Assembly: GCF_001746365.1 (NCBI RefSeq)
Contig: NZ_MJAJ01000019.1
Coordinates: forward strand, 62,001-126,000
DNA from: Streptomyces sp. LUP30
GTDB lineage: Bacteria; Actinomycetota; Actinomycetes; Streptomycetales; Streptomycetaceae
DNA length: 64,000 nucleotides
Direction of reading: 5' to 3'
Numbering within the stretch: position 1 is the first letter of the stretch; each line of letters starts with the position of its first letter. Both the position numbers and the translations under genes were made by a program. Positions 25,781-35,753 of the stretch are shown here, one piece after another. The notes beneath the pieces are model-generated. The model saw only the letters and a program-made list of their open reading frames with translations, was not told where the DNA came from and did no database searches.

Positions 25781-25960
25781 GTGGCCGCAGGTCACAGCGC
25801 AGACCTGCCCGTCGGCAGGAGGTGTACGAGGACTTGATGGACCGCATCGCGGGCAGGTTCGCCGGGGACGATCCTCGACGCCTCCTCGACGCCGAAGACG
25901 GCACCTGGTGCTGGGGCTGCTCGCGGACGGTCCCCGGTACCCCTGACGCCTTGGTCCGGG
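25780..25960 (+). pseudogene. probable transposase N-terminal fragment
   Basis: One plus-strand frame reads RRQEVYEDLMDRIAGRFAGD, and an overlapping frame continues with VLGLLADGPRYP. Joined across a frameshift, these resemble the start of DDE-type actinomycete transposases, where a similar helical opening is followed by a LxGLLADLPRKN-like segment. The rest of the gene is absent. The assignment rests on short similarity and is tentative. Confidence 0.4.
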
Positions 25961-25980
25961 TCGCGGGATCACACCCTCTC

Positions 25981-26063
25981 AACCGACGGCGGTCAACGGG
26001 CGGCGGTGAACCGACGGCGGTCAACGGGCGGCGGTGAACCGAGGCGGTCAACGGGCGGGGCTG
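25981..26063. repeat. 28-bp tandem repeat, three copies
   Basis: A unit beginning AACCGACGGCGGTCAACGGG is repeated exactly at 25981-26008 and 26009-26036. A third, slightly changed copy lies at 26037-26063. The tract ends about 50 bp downstream of the stop codon of the XRE-type gene at 26112. Confidence 0.92.
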
Positions 26064-26111
26064 ACCGGTGAGGTCGAACGGTGGGGCCGACCGGCGGGGC
26101 GGTAGGTGAGG

Positions 26112-27485
26112 TCAGTCGGTGACCGGGAGCCAGTGGCGGTCGCCGTCGTCCGAGCCGTACCAGTAGCGGGGCAGTCCCTTGATGCTGGTGGTGCGGAACG
26201 GGCGGCCGTGGTCGTCGATGCGGACCGTGCCGCTTCGTCCCTCGGAGGACCAGTCGAGTTCGAGGTACCAGCTGCAGTCGCAGCCTTCCGTCCGTGCCGT
26301 GACCAGGAGCACCTCAGGATGCTTGCTGGACACGCGGTAGGGCAGGCGCACCGCCGGGATCGGCGTGTCGACGTCGGCGCCGGCGACCGACCGCGCACGG
26401 GGGCGGTCCTGGTCGAGGTCGACCGCGAAGTAACGCTTGCTCAACGAGCCCCCGCAGCCAAGCTCCATCGCGTACACGGTGCCGGGCGCCGGGGTCGCGC
26501 GTCCGACGACCTGTACGCGTAACGCCGTCAACGTGACGGCGGAGGTCCTGCGTCCCTGCACCGTGATCTCCACGTTCGTCTCCCGCCCGTGCACAGCGCC
26601 CTGCGCCGATGCCCAGGGGCCGGCGTCCTGCGCCACCGGAGGCGGCGGGACCTGCGCGGGCGCCTTGTCGATGACGTAGTCATGACCGCAGCCCTGCGCC
26701 CAGATCTGCGAGTCGACGGTCAAAGTGAGCGGTTCACCCGAGGCGGGGGCCGTCGGGGCGCCGCCGGCGGCCGGGGCTGCCTCGGCCACGGGCGAGGTCC
26801 TGTCGGGATGGGAAGGGCGTGAGGACGAAGGCGAGGGGATGGCGGGCGCCGCAGAGGCGGGAGCCGGGTTCGGAGTCGGTGCGGAGGAGCGGCCAGGGAC
26901 GGCTGCGGGGAAGGAGACGGCGGGGGACGCGGCGGAGCGGGCCGCGTCGTCCGGCTTCGAGGGGAGGTTGCCGCCCGGTAGTGCCGACAACGTGCCCAGG
27001 GTGGCGAGGAGCGCGCACGCGGCGCCGACGAGGACGGGAGTGCGGCGGCGGTACCAGCGGTCCGGCGGTACTTGCGGCGAAGCCGGTTTCTGAGTTGCCG
27101 TGACCGCCGAAGTCCCGACTTCCGCGTCCGCCGAGGCCCCGCATGCGTCGGGTGCCGGAGGTGGTGCAGGCGCGCCGCCTCTTTCCGCTGTTTCAGTAGT
27201 TGCTGCCGTTCCCGCTTGCTCCGGTGTTTCTGCGGCCGTGTCCCGCGGCCGCTGTCGTGCCGCCGCTGCTCGAAGCCACCGTCGGTGCAGTTCGAGGCGT
27301 TCCTCGGGCGTCGCACCGCAGAACTCCGCGAGTCGTTCGACCGGGGCGAAATCTTGTGGAAGCGCTTCCCCGGCGCAGTAGCGGTGCAGGGTCGAGGTGT
27401 TCATGCCCAGGTGGCGCGCGAGGGAGCCGTAGCTGCGCTCGGTGCGTCCCTTCAGTTCCGTCAGCAGCGACGCGAACTCCGTCAT
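26112..27485 (-). CDS. XRE-type helix-turn-helix membrane protein
   Basis: This 457-residue protein has a cytoplasmic DNA-binding domain and an external part. Residues 1-70 (MTEFASLLTELKGRTERS to RYCAGEALPQDFAPVERL) form an XRE-type helix-turn-helix seen in many Streptomyces proteins. A linker leads to one membrane segment (TPVLVGAACALLATLGTLSA). A Pro/Ala/Ser-rich stretch follows. The C-terminal 200 residues have conserved cysteines (WAQGCGHDYVI, ELGCGGSL, EGCDCSWYLELDW) and are probably outside the cell. ATG 27485 is preferred because homologous proteins begin MTEF; GTGs at 27491 and 27512 are alternatives. The ligand and target are unknown. Confidence 0.8.
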   Translation of the reverse strand: MTEFASLLTELKGRTERSYGSLARHLGMNTSTLHRYCAGEALPQDFAPVERLAEFCGATPEERLELHRRWLRAAAARQRPRDTAAETPEQAGTAATTETAERGGAPAPPPAPDACGASADAEVGTSAVTATQKPASPQVPPDRWYRRRTPVLVGAACALLATLGTLSALPGGNLPSKPDDAARSAASPAVSFPAAVPGRSSAPTPNPAPASAAPAIPSPSSSRPSHPDRTSPVAEAAPAAGGAPTAPASGEPLTLTVDSQIWAQGCGHDYVIDKAPAQVPPPPVAQDAGPWASAQGAVHGRETNVEITVQGRRTSAVTLTALRVQVVGRATPAPGTVYAMELGCGGSLSKRYFAVDLDQDRPRARSVAGADVDTPIPAVRLPYRVSSKHPEVLLVTARTEGCDCSWYLELDWSSEGRSGTVRIDDHGRPFRTTSIKGLPRYWYGSDDGDRHWLPVTD

Positions 27486-27756
27486 ATCGCTCACACAGTC
27501 GTCGGTCGACACCGGTCCCCCGTGCTCGTCCGGCCCGGGCGGTCATCCCAGGCACTCGTATACCTGCACGTCAGATGGCCTGGGATGGTTCCACCACGGC
27601 CGATCGGGCGAAGACCGTTGCAGCGCGCCGGGGAACCGCCGATGCTCTTGGTGTCGCACCGACCAGGGCCGGAACCGACCGACCGGACCTGCGGCGACCA
27701 CCCACACCCAGGCACCCACTCAGCACTCACTCAGCACTCACTCACGGGGGACACCC

Positions 27757-28398
27757 ATGCCCAAGCGCATCCGAGCGGCCACACTCACCACGCTCACCGG
27801 ACTCACCGCACTCACGGGCACGGGCCCCGCCTTCGGCGCCGTGCTCTCCCCACCGGCGGGTGTCGCGGCCTCACAGCGGCCGGGCTTCCTTTCGGCTGCG
27901 GACCTCCCAGCGCGCCCTCGTTCCTCCTGGCGGGCGGGCAAGGTCACTGCCGGCGCGTCGCCCGACGTGGAGACGGACCGCTGCCTCGGCATGGCACTGG
28001 GCGACGGCTCCAATTCCTGGTACCGCGACTTCCGGACCGACCTCGACACGAGCGCCCGTCAGGTCAGCGTCCAAGCGCCGAGCGTCAGCGCGGCGAAGGG
28101 CCGGTACTCGCGGATCACCCATGACATCAAGTCCTGCGCCGGGCGCATCGAGCAGGCCGACCCCGAGGTCGAGGCCACGCTCAAGGACTACGGGCAAATC
28201 GACATCGAGGAGGGGGCCCACGTCTACGGGCTGCACACCGAGACGTCCTGGGGCGCGACCGACATCCGGCTCCTCTCCGTCGGCCGGGACGGCACGAGGG
28301 TGACGGTCGTGGACTGGGGCCAGATGGGCGGCTTCGGCGACGCCCCGGTGAAGGCGTTCAAGAAGACGACCGTGACGGCCGTCGCCAAGCTCCGCTGA
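27757..28398 (+). CDS. small secreted protein of unknown function
   Basis: This 213-residue protein begins with a signal peptide (MPKRIRAATLTTLTGLTALT, ending near AFGA). The mature part has no domain I recognise. It contains two cysteines (TDRCLGM and IKSCAGRI) that could form a disulphide, and a VYGLHTETSWGATDIRLLSVGRD segment suggesting a beta-sheet fold. ATG 27757 has GGGGGA upstream. Immediately before it CACTCAGCACTCACTCAGC is a short direct repeat. It is divergent from the XRE-type membrane protein, which may control it; that is inference from position only. Confidence 0.75.
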   Translation: MPKRIRAATLTTLTGLTALTGTGPAFGAVLSPPAGVAASQRPGFLSAADLPARPRSSWRAGKVTAGASPDVETDRCLGMALGDGSNSWYRDFRTDLDTSARQVSVQAPSVSAAKGRYSRITHDIKSCAGRIEQADPEVEATLKDYGQIDIEEGAHVYGLHTETSWGATDIRLLSVGRDGTRVTVVDWGQMGGFGDAPVKAFKKTTVTAVAKLR

Positions 28399-28808
28399 CG
28401 GTTAGGCGGGCAGCACGGTCCCACCGGCCGCCGCCCCACACCACCGACACCACACACCACCATCCGTAGGACCCGTACGACCCGTAGGACCCGTAAGCCC
28501 TGCGGGCCGGCGCGACCGAGACTCCGCACGACCCGTACGGCCTGTCCCGTGCGACCCGTACCGCCTGTCCCGTGCGACCCGCGCGGCCAGCAGGATCCGT
28601 GCGAGATGCACAACCGGGCGAGACGTACGAACCGTGCACTTCACGAGCCACTGAGAAGAAGGGGCCGCCGCCTCTCCCGCCACGGGGGTCGGGAGAGGCG
28701 GCGGCCCCGCACGACCGCATCACGAGCAACCGCACGACCACGCAGTACACAGACCACAGACCACAGACAAGCACAGACGACCACACGAGAAACACGGGGA
28801 AAACGGAC
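28399..28808. other. intergenic region with GACCCGTA-type repeats
   Basis: No gene is supported. From 28465 to 28600 the sequence is built of imperfect GACCCGTACG/GACCCGTAGG words and two copies of CCTGTCCCGTGCGACCCG. A strong stem-loop at 28661-28708 follows, and the last 100 bases before the next start are comparatively A-rich (ACCACAGACCACAGAC). Confidence 0.6.
28661..28708 (+). terminator. 19-bp perfect stem-loop, probable terminator
   Basis: GGGGCCGCCGCCTCTCCCG pairs perfectly with its reverse complement at 28690-28708 across a 10-base loop. No T-tract follows, as is usual for Streptomyces terminators. It probably ends transcription of the secreted-protein gene at 27757-28398 and insulates the next gene, though attenuation is also possible. 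Confidence 0.75.
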
Positions 28809-29318
28809 ATGACGAACGACGTCAACAGCCCGGCCGGCACCATCGGTAAGAGCGCCGCTCGCCTGCGCACCACCCGCCGTACCGCCGTCGCCGCCGGCCT
28901 CGCGCTGGCCCTCGGACTCGGCGTGACGGCACAGGCGTCCGCCGGCGGCCCGCGCAGTGTCAGCGGCAAGTCGTCGGACAACATCACCCGCGTCGCCGAC
29001 TTCTACGGCGCCTACATCGACGCGGTGACCGACGAGGGCGGTGGCGACCTCGCGGACGCCCTGCGCAAGCACTACCTCACGCCGGCCTTCCAGAAGGAAC
29101 TGAACGCCTGGGAGGAAAGCAACCACGCCGACGGTGTTCTGCAGGCCCAGAACGTCCCGCTCGCCTGGAAGGTCACCGACAACGGCACCGCCGACTACAC
29201 GGAGGCCGTGGTCACCCTTACGTGGAGCAGGAACCAGACCACCAAGCTCATCGTCGACGTGACCCGCGGCACCCACAAGATCTTCCACATCGGCACCAAG
29301 GGCATCAAGGGCAGCTAG
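28809..29318 (+). CDS. small secreted protein of unknown function
   Basis: This 169-residue protein has a signal peptide with a basic, twin-arginine-like start (RLRTTRRTAVAAGLALALGL) and a likely cleavage after AQASA. The mature region (DNITRVADFYGAYIDAVTDE onward) is hydrophilic and lacks cysteines. It has an alpha+beta pattern of the kind seen in NTF2-like or DUF-type secreted proteins, but I cannot assign a family. ATG 28809 follows GGGGAAAACGG. It lies downstream of another small secreted protein on the same strand but is separated by a terminator-like hairpin. Confidence 0.75.
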   Translation: MTNDVNSPAGTIGKSAARLRTTRRTAVAAGLALALGLGVTAQASAGGPRSVSGKSSDNITRVADFYGAYIDAVTDEGGGDLADALRKHYLTPAFQKELNAWEESNHADGVLQAQNVPLAWKVTDNGTADYTEAVVTLTWSRNQTTKLIVDVTRGTHKIFHIGTKGIKGS

Positions 29319-30313
29319 TCGCCGGAAGCGGCGCGCGAGGAACCGCAGAGATCAGGCCAACCTCGCGGCCGCGGGAACCGAGAAGGCTGTGGGGACAGAG
29401 GGGGACCCGTGGTCAGGCAGTCGGGGTGCGTCCCGGACGCCAGACCAGGGGTCCCCCTCATCCGCCCCTGATTCGCGCGCCCCTGATCGCCCCTGATCCG
29501 CCCCTGATCGGGAAGGTGCTCTTCGAACCGCTCTTCGTCCCGCGGTGTTCGCCACACTCCTTCCGCGCATACGCCGAGGTCGGTAGGGGGCCCTCGGCAG
29601 ACAGAACGATCCCCGGCGGTCAGCGGGCCACCCGGGTGTGTACGTCTCGGGGGTGCTGACGGCCAGGTCGGAGGCCACACCGAGCGACCGATGCACCGGC
29701 TCACCTCCGCTTGCGAAGGAGGCGAGCGTCGGAGCCGGTCGCGCGGGCGCGCGCTCTTCAGGGGTACGCCCGCGCCGTCGTGCGACGTGCTCGCCGTCCG
29801 GACGCCCGGGCCGGCGGCCGCCGACTCCGCAGCGGGGCGCCATTTCCGTCCGTCGGCCGGACCGCCGTGCCAACAGTCGTCCCGTCAACCGGAATCGGCA
29901 CCTCGACCAGGGCTTTCCCTCTGCCCCCGGTGCCGAGCTCGGACGGGCACCGAGCCGGCCCGCGCGTCGAGCGGCGCGGCAACCGCTCGCCCGGCGACCG
30001 TCACACGACGCCGCCTGCGCCCCACCGGCCCCGGTGACGCACCAGCCGCACCACGTGCATGAGCTGGAACATCGTTCCCCGCCCACTCGCTCGCACCATC
30101 GTTCGACGATCGCCCCCGCCCGCCGCGCTCCGCCCCGGACCGGGCTGCCGACCCGCCGCACGCTGTCCGGAGCCCTTCGACCGCTCGTCCGAACATGGCC
30201 GAACACCTGGTCGTTGATGATTCGACATGACTGGCGTGGTGTCGACCGGGCAAGGATCCACGTGAACGTGTTCGAGCAGGAGGGGAACCGACATCGACAC
30301 GCGGGCGGGGGTC
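29319..30313. other. 1-kb region without a supported gene
   Basis: Long open frames exist on both strands, but their translations are Arg/Pro/Gly-rich, lack ribosome-binding sites and show no domain. CCCCTGAT occurs four times between 29464 and 29510. Otherwise I see only GC-rich spacer until a strong GCAGGAGGGG site at 30277-30286. Confidence 0.5.
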
Positions 30314-30811
30314 ATGGAGAGGCAGGCACGGAGAAGCGGTCCGACGGCGGTCGTGGGCGGCTCGGCGACGAGACGGACGGGGAAGGCCGGGGAGGACACG
30401 ACCGGAGACGCGACAGATCAGGACGGGGCGTCACAGCTCAATCGTCGGCTCGGGCGGGCGGACCTGCGGGCGGTGCCCGAGGCGCGCCGGGCGCTGCGGG
30501 AGCTGTTGGAGGGGTGGGGCAAGCCCGGCCGGTCGGAGACGGCGGAACTGCTGACCAGCGAACTCGTCACCAACGCGCTGGTGCACACCGACGACGACGC
30601 GGTCCTGACGGCCACGGTCTCGTCGTCCGGTCTACGGGTCGAGGTGCGGGACTCCGTCGCCCGCCGCCCGCGACCGACCGCGCCGATCGCCGACGAGGGG
30701 ACGCACGGGCGGGGTCTGGTCCTGGTCGAGTCCCTCGCGGACACATGGGGCGTACGGGCCCAGGGCGGCGGCAAAGTCGTCTGGTTCGAACTGGGCGCCG
30801 GAGCCGCTTGA
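30314..30811 (+). CDS. anti-sigma-factor-type ATPase (HATPase_c domain)
   Basis: This is a 165-residue single-domain ATPase of the RsbW/SpoIIAB type, a family that binds sigma or anti-anti-sigma partners in the cytoplasm. The N box is TAELLTSELVTNALVH, the G1 box is VEVRDSV and the G2 box is HGRGLVLVESLADTWGV. The first 40 residues are low complexity. ATG 30314 has only a weak G-rich site upstream. The best Shine-Dalgarno sequence, AGGAGG at 30279-30284, is spaced for an in-frame ATC at 30293, which would add seven residues. No sigma-factor or antagonist gene is adjacent, so the partner is unknown. Confidence 0.87.
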   Translation: MERQARRSGPTAVVGGSATRRTGKAGEDTTGDATDQDGASQLNRRLGRADLRAVPEARRALRELLEGWGKPGRSETAELLTSELVTNALVHTDDDAVLTATVSSSGLRVEVRDSVARRPRPTAPIADEGTHGRGLVLVESLADTWGVRAQGGGKVVWFELGAGAA

Positions 30812-30921
30812 GGCCCGCGAAGCTCGACGGTGGACGCAGCGGACGTGACGAAGTCGCGGCGGCGGATATCACGCGACCGACGTCGAGCGACGGACGGGAA
30901 GCGACGGACGGGAAGCGACGG

Positions 30922-30964
30922 ACGGGAAGGGGGCGCGACCGTTACGGTCGCGCCCCCTTCCCGT
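30922..30964. terminator. strong bidirectional terminator
   Basis: ACGGGAAGGGGGCGCGACCG pairs perfectly over 20 bp with its reverse complement at 30945-30964 around a three-base TTA loop. It lies between the convergent ends of the ATPase gene (30811) and the DUF2637 gene (30980) and should stop transcription from both sides. Confidence 0.9.
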
Positions 30965-30979
30965 CTAGCTGCCTGGCCG

Positions 30980-32032
30980 TCAGCCGAACTGCTGCTCCAG
31001 GTCCTTGAGCTTGCGCTCCAGGGAGTCGAGGCGCGGCAGCGCCATGGTGTCGTCCTCCGCCGTGAGGTCGACGGTCATCGATTCGGAGCCGTGGCGAACA
31101 GGCTGCAGGGAGGGCCGTGACCGCACGGGCAGCTGCTCGGCCGAGTTCGCTATGGCAGGCTCCGCGGGGACACGCTCGGCGGTGGCCCGCTCCAGGGCTG
31201 CCTGGGCCTCGACCTGACGGCCGCCGCCGCGGCCGGGGAAGCGGCCGTGGCCGCGGCTGATCGCCTTCAACTGCGCCCGCTCGACCCGCTGCTGCTCGCG
31301 ACGACGCAGCTTGGTCTCCTCCTTGCGGGCCTTGTCCTCGCGGACCTCCTCGACGGCCTCGTCCAGGCTGCGCACGCCCTCGAGGAGCATCAGCGACCAG
31401 GCCTTGTAGGTCTCACGGGGGGCGCGAACCCAGCGCACGACGCGGATCTGCGGCAGCGGACGGGGCACGAGACCCTGCTCGCGCAGCGCCGCCCGGCGCG
31501 TCTGCTTCAAAGCCCGGTCGAAGAGCACGGCCGCGGAAAGGGACATGCCGGAGAAGAACTGCGGGGCGCCGTCGTGGCCCAGGCCGCGAGGCGCGTGAAC
31601 CCAGTTGAACCAGGCCGCAGCCCCCGCGAACGTCCATACGAGTATCCGGGAGCCGAGTGCCGCGTCACCGTGGCTGGCCTCGCGGACCGCGAGCACGGAA
31701 CAGAACATCGCCGCGCCGTCCAGGCCGAACGGCACCAGGTATTCCCAGCCGTTGGTGAGTCCGAGGTTCTGCTGGCCGAAGCCGACCAGGCCGTGGAACG
31801 AGAGTGCGGCGGCTACGGCCGCACAGCAGAACAGAAGGACATAGGAAGCGGTTCCGTATATGGCTTCCTTGCGCCTGCGGCGCTCCTCGGTGCGCTCCCA
31901 CGAGTCGTCCGCGCTCGCGCTCGCCCCGGAGGAGCGCTTGCCGCGCGCGAGCACCGCCACCGCCGCCAGCATGCCCAGGAGCAGTACGGCGCCCGGAAGC
32001 AGCCAGTTCAGCGATATGTCGGTAAGTCTCAT
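30980..32032 (-). CDS. DUF2637 membrane protein
   Basis: This is a 350-residue protein of the DUF2637 family, known from Streptomyces chromosomes and plasmids, with no defined function. An N-terminal membrane segment (LLPGAVLLLGMLAAVAVLA) and a charged linker precede three more segments (ASYVLLFCCAAVAAALSFHG, FGLDGAAMFCSVLAV and ILVWTFAGAAAWFNWVHA). The second half is a long, charged, probably helical cytoplasmic tail (DKARKEETKLRRREQQRVER), ending in a coiled-coil-like DSLERKLKDLEQQFG. ATG 32032 is chosen because it opens MRLTDISLNWLL and has GGGA upstream; the frame itself runs to 32083. Confidence 0.85.
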   Translation of the reverse strand: MRLTDISLNWLLPGAVLLLGMLAAVAVLARGKRSSGASASADDSWERTEERRRRKEAIYGTASYVLLFCCAAVAAALSFHGLVGFGQQNLGLTNGWEYLVPFGLDGAAMFCSVLAVREASHGDAALGSRILVWTFAGAAAWFNWVHAPRGLGHDGAPQFFSGMSLSAAVLFDRALKQTRRAALREQGLVPRPLPQIRVVRWVRAPRETYKAWSLMLLEGVRSLDEAVEEVREDKARKEETKLRRREQQRVERAQLKAISRGHGRFPGRGGGRQVEAQAALERATAERVPAEPAIANSAEQLPVRSRPSLQPVRHGSESMTVDLTAEDDTMALPRLDSLERKLKDLEQQFG

Positions 32033-32458
32033 CTGGGGTCCCTTGCATTGGGATAGGGCGTAACGCCCGCCATAGTGGCCCAATCCCGCCGTCCCTCAGG
32101 GGGTTTCGGGGCAAGAGGCCGCCAAGGAGGTGCAAGGGGATGCCCAGGGCGACGTTCTGCTCGAACTGCCGCTTGAGGGGCGGGAGTTGAGTTCGAATAA
32201 GACTACCCGTAAGGGTGGTTCCACGGAAAGTTCCCGTGGCACGTGAGGAATATGTGAATCGCCTGTAACCGTACGGGAGTCTCGTTCGGGTGATCTTACG
32301 GGACGCACGATACGGCCCCGTCCTCGGGGTCGCCCTTGAGGGGCGGTCAGGAGTCGAACACAAGCACGGAGCGAGGGCGCGCGACGGAAGGGGCGGGTGA
32401 CGGCTGAGGGTGGGGCGAGTAACCGGGTGAGAGAAAGCCGGCAACAGCTGAGGCGACG
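32033..32458. other. intergenic region between the FhuF-like and DUF2637 genes
   Basis: Both flanking genes are on the minus strand, so this holds the end of one and the promoter of the other. CCCGTAAGGGT at about 32206-32216 is a small inverted repeat, and ACGGAAAGTTCCCGTGG lies next to it. The stretch 32185-32260 is less GC-rich than average and is the likely promoter area. No gene is supported. Confidence 0.5.
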
Positions 32459-33373
32459 TCAACTGGCGGCGACCGCGGCCATCGTCAGCTTGGCGACGCG
32501 GTCGGCGTCGCGGGTGCGCGGGCAGGAGACGCACGTGTCGTCGGGGCGCACGGTGTAGAACATGCAGCAGCTTGCCCGGTCCCGGGTGGGCAGGGATTCG
32601 CCGTCGGGGCCGGTCAGCTCGCGGAAGGCGGCCGAGCCGACGTAGGGCCGCGTGGCCCCTGGTGGCAGCAGCTCCAGCTCTCGACGCGCCCGCTCGTGTT
32701 CATCACTGCCGAACAACTGGGCGACGTACCAGAGCCCCTCCACGACCTCGTCGGTCACCATGCCCCACAGGGCGCGGCCGCGCCGCCGGGTGTGCGGGCC
32801 GAAAGCGGCGAGCAGCGGTTCGTGGTGCTCGGCTATCGCCGCCCGGACCTCCGCCCGCAGGGCCTCCTCGTCCGGGACCACCTGGGCGCCGGGTGCGAGG
32901 GCCGCCGGGTCGCCCGGCAGGCAGGCGAAAGAGGAGGGCGCGCGGACGGCCATCCGCATGCCGTCGCCGGTGCGGTCGTACGAGACGTGCGTCACAGGAA
33001 GTCGGGGCACTCGTCGGTGCAGAAACCACGGGACGGTGATCAGCAGACAGGCGGGCCAGGCGTAACGGTGCAGTCCGAAGCCGGCCACCACGTCCGGCCG
33101 GGCCTTCCGGCCGTAGTCCCGGACGACCTGAGCGTCGTCCCAGGCCAGAAACGTTTCCAGGGCTGCGCCACCCTCGGCCAGCTCGGCTGCGGTGACCCAT
33201 CCGCCGCCCCGGGGAAAGGGTTCGGTGGGCTCCAGCTCCGTGACGGTCAGGCTCGGCATGACCTGCGCCAGGCGGTCGTAGGCCTCGGCCGTGATCGACG
33301 GTGCTGTGGCCGACGGCCGTGTGGCCGAGGGTCGGGTCGTCAACGATGCCGTGGCCGACGGGGCTGGGGGCAT
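32459..33373 (-). CDS. FhuF-like ferric-siderophore reductase (2Fe-2S)
   Basis: This is a cytoplasmic iron-sulphur protein expected to release iron from imported siderophores by reduction. The 304-residue protein ends with the FhuF-type cluster motif CCMFYTVRPDDTCVSCP, four cysteines in the CCX10-12CX2C pattern. The central region (FGLHRYAWPACLLITVPWFL) matches the family as well. An iron box at 33403-33417 lies 30-45 bp upstream of ATG 33373. The open frame extends to 33424, but that start would be upstream of the box, so 33373 is preferred. The first 30 residues are a Thr/Ser/Ala/Pro-rich repeat (TTRPSATRPSATAPS). Confidence 0.88.
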   Translation of the reverse strand: MPPAPSATASLTTRPSATRPSATAPSITAEAYDRLAQVMPSLTVTELEPTEPFPRGGGWVTAAELAEGGAALETFLAWDDAQVVRDYGRKARPDVVAGFGLHRYAWPACLLITVPWFLHRRVPRLPVTHVSYDRTGDGMRMAVRAPSSFACLPGDPAALAPGAQVVPDEEALRAEVRAAIAEHHEPLLAAFGPHTRRRGRALWGMVTDEVVEGLWYVAQLFGSDEHERARRELELLPPGATRPYVGSAAFRELTGPDGESLPTRDRASCCMFYTVRPDDTCVSCPRTRDADRVAKLTMAAVAAS

Positions 33374-33402
33374 GCCGGTACCGCCGTTTCGAGAGCGTTT
33401 AC

Positions 33403-33417
33403 AGGTAAGCCTTACCT
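33403..33417. promoter_or_regulatory. iron box (DmdR/IdeR type) before the FhuF-like gene
   Basis: AGGTAAGCCTTACCT is a perfect 7+1+7 palindrome close to the TTAGGTTAGGCTAACCTAA consensus of the actinobacterial iron repressors DmdR1 and IdeR. Flanking TTAC and TTACT extend the match. It sits in the promoter of the FhuF-like gene, so repression under iron sufficiency is expected. Confidence 0.85.
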
Positions 33418-33574
33418 TACTCACTCTTTGCCGGGGGTTCCCGGGGGTCCCCGTGTCCGGCCGGGGAAGAGCCCCCCATTACCCCCAAAGCGGGGTGTGC
33501 GCCTAAGGTGCTTGACGGACGAGTAACAACCAGTCGTAATGACCCCAAGTACCGACAAGGCCGGAGGAGGCCCC

Positions 33575-34552
<978 letters not shown>

Positions 34553-34676
34553 ACGTCCCCTCCCTCGATGCGGCTTGACGCCCGGCCTCCTCGATGCGGC
34601 TGAACGTCCCCCGGGCATGGCTGAACGTTCTGAGAGCCGGAAACCATGGGCTGTACAGCGGGAGATCCGCGGCGCC

Positions 34677-34763
34677 GGAGACCGGAGATCCGCGGAGCCG
34701 GAGGCGGAGACCGGAGACCCGCGGAGCCGGATGCGGAGACCGGAGACCCGCGGAGCCGGAGTG
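34677..34763. repeat. 29-bp tandem repeat, three copies
   Basis: Units starting GGAGACCGGAGAYCCGCGGA occur at 34677-34705, 34706-34734 and 34735-34763, with a partial copy just before. They fill much of the 243-bp gap between the convergent GntR and tetratricopeptide-like genes. GGCTGAACGTCC-like words also repeat at 34546-34600. Confidence 0.92.
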
Positions 34764-34795
34764 CGCTGGAGCCCAAGGCTGCTGGGGTCGCGGGA

Positions 34796-35581
34796 TCACA
34801 CGCCCGACGGGCTCGGCGTCGCCGGAGGAGTCAACTGCCGTGCCAGCCAGGTCGGTACGCCGCCCAGCAGCCGGAACAGCCGTCGCGCCTCCTCCCGCAG
34901 CCGCGAGGCCTCCGGTTCGACCTCCGCGTCGGCCAGTGACGCGAGCGCCGGAGCGGTGCCCACCAGGTAGCCCAACTCCTCCCGGATGCGCAGGGATTCG
35001 GCGAAGCCGTGCCGGGCCTCGGCCACCTCGCCGTCCCGCAGGGCGAGTCCGGCGAGATGACGCCAGGTGAAGGACAGCAGCAGGGAGTCCGAGTGCGCGG
35101 CGGCCGCCGTGTGGGCGCGCCGGTACGCGGCCCTCGCGGCCTGCGGGGAGCGCGAGATGTTCTCCGCGAGCAGGCCCCGGCGGAAGTCCAGCAACGCCCG
35201 GCCCGTCGCGTCCGGCGGGATCAGCGCCGCCGCCCGGCCCAGCGCGGCCCGCGCCTCGTCCACCCGGTCGCGCACCCCGTGCAGCGTGGCCGCGTAGGCA
35301 AGTTGCCCGCGTTCACAAGCGGCCGCGCCGCGCTCCTCGTCGTCGTGGGCCAGCGCCTCGGCCGTGCGCAGGGCGTCCTCGGCGTCCTGCCAGCCCTGCT
35401 CGGTGTAGAGGCACCGTTCGACCAGCAGCGCGGCTCGCTGGATCGCGCCCGCGGCCGTGTCGGGTGGGATCAGGGCCGCCGCGTCGGCCCAGCAGGCGCG
35501 CGAGCGCAGCCGCCATACCGCGGTCTGGAGGGGATCGTCACCTGAGGTCGTTCCGGTACCAGACATGGCGGAATGCGCCAC
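34796..35581 (-). CDS. tetratricopeptide-like helical protein
   Basis: This is a 261-residue, all-helical protein made of repeated alanine- and arginine-rich helix pairs (AIQRAALLVERCLYTEQGWQ, ALGRAAALIPPDATGRALLD, ARAAYRRAHTAAAAHSDSLL). The pattern resembles tetratricopeptide repeats, which act in protein binding. No catalytic motif or signal peptide is present. GTG 35581 is chosen because GGGGAGGG lies four bases upstream; ATG 35566 is an alternative, and the frame extends further to 35677. It lies 172 bp downstream of the PucR gene on the same strand. The partner is unknown. Confidence 0.72.
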   Translation of the reverse strand: MAHSAMSGTGTTSGDDPLQTAVWRLRSRACWADAAALIPPDTAAGAIQRAALLVERCLYTEQGWQDAEDALRTAEALAHDDEERGAAACERGQLAYAATLHGVRDRVDEARAALGRAAALIPPDATGRALLDFRRGLLAENISRSPQAARAAYRRAHTAAAAHSDSLLLSFTWRHLAGLALRDGEVAEARHGFAESLRIREELGYLVGTAPALASLADAEVEPEASRLREEARRLFRLLGGVPTWLARQLTPPATPSPSGV

Positions 35582-35753
35582 GTTGCCCTCCCCGAGCGCG
35601 CCGTCGAGCTTTGAGTGGTGGCCGCATCTCAGCACGGATCGCGGCACCGGGCCAAGGGGGCGGGTGAAGGATTTCACAAAGTCGTGGGACTCCGTGACGT
35701 CCCAGGCGCACGCGAGCGGTCGGCAACGAGGGGCAACCGGTGTCCGGTTGACG

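Noticed and set aside
29352..30206. Minus-strand open frame of 284 codons in the 1-kb gap before the anti-sigma ATPase
   Set aside because: No start site, low-complexity Arg/Pro/Ala composition and no recognisable feature.
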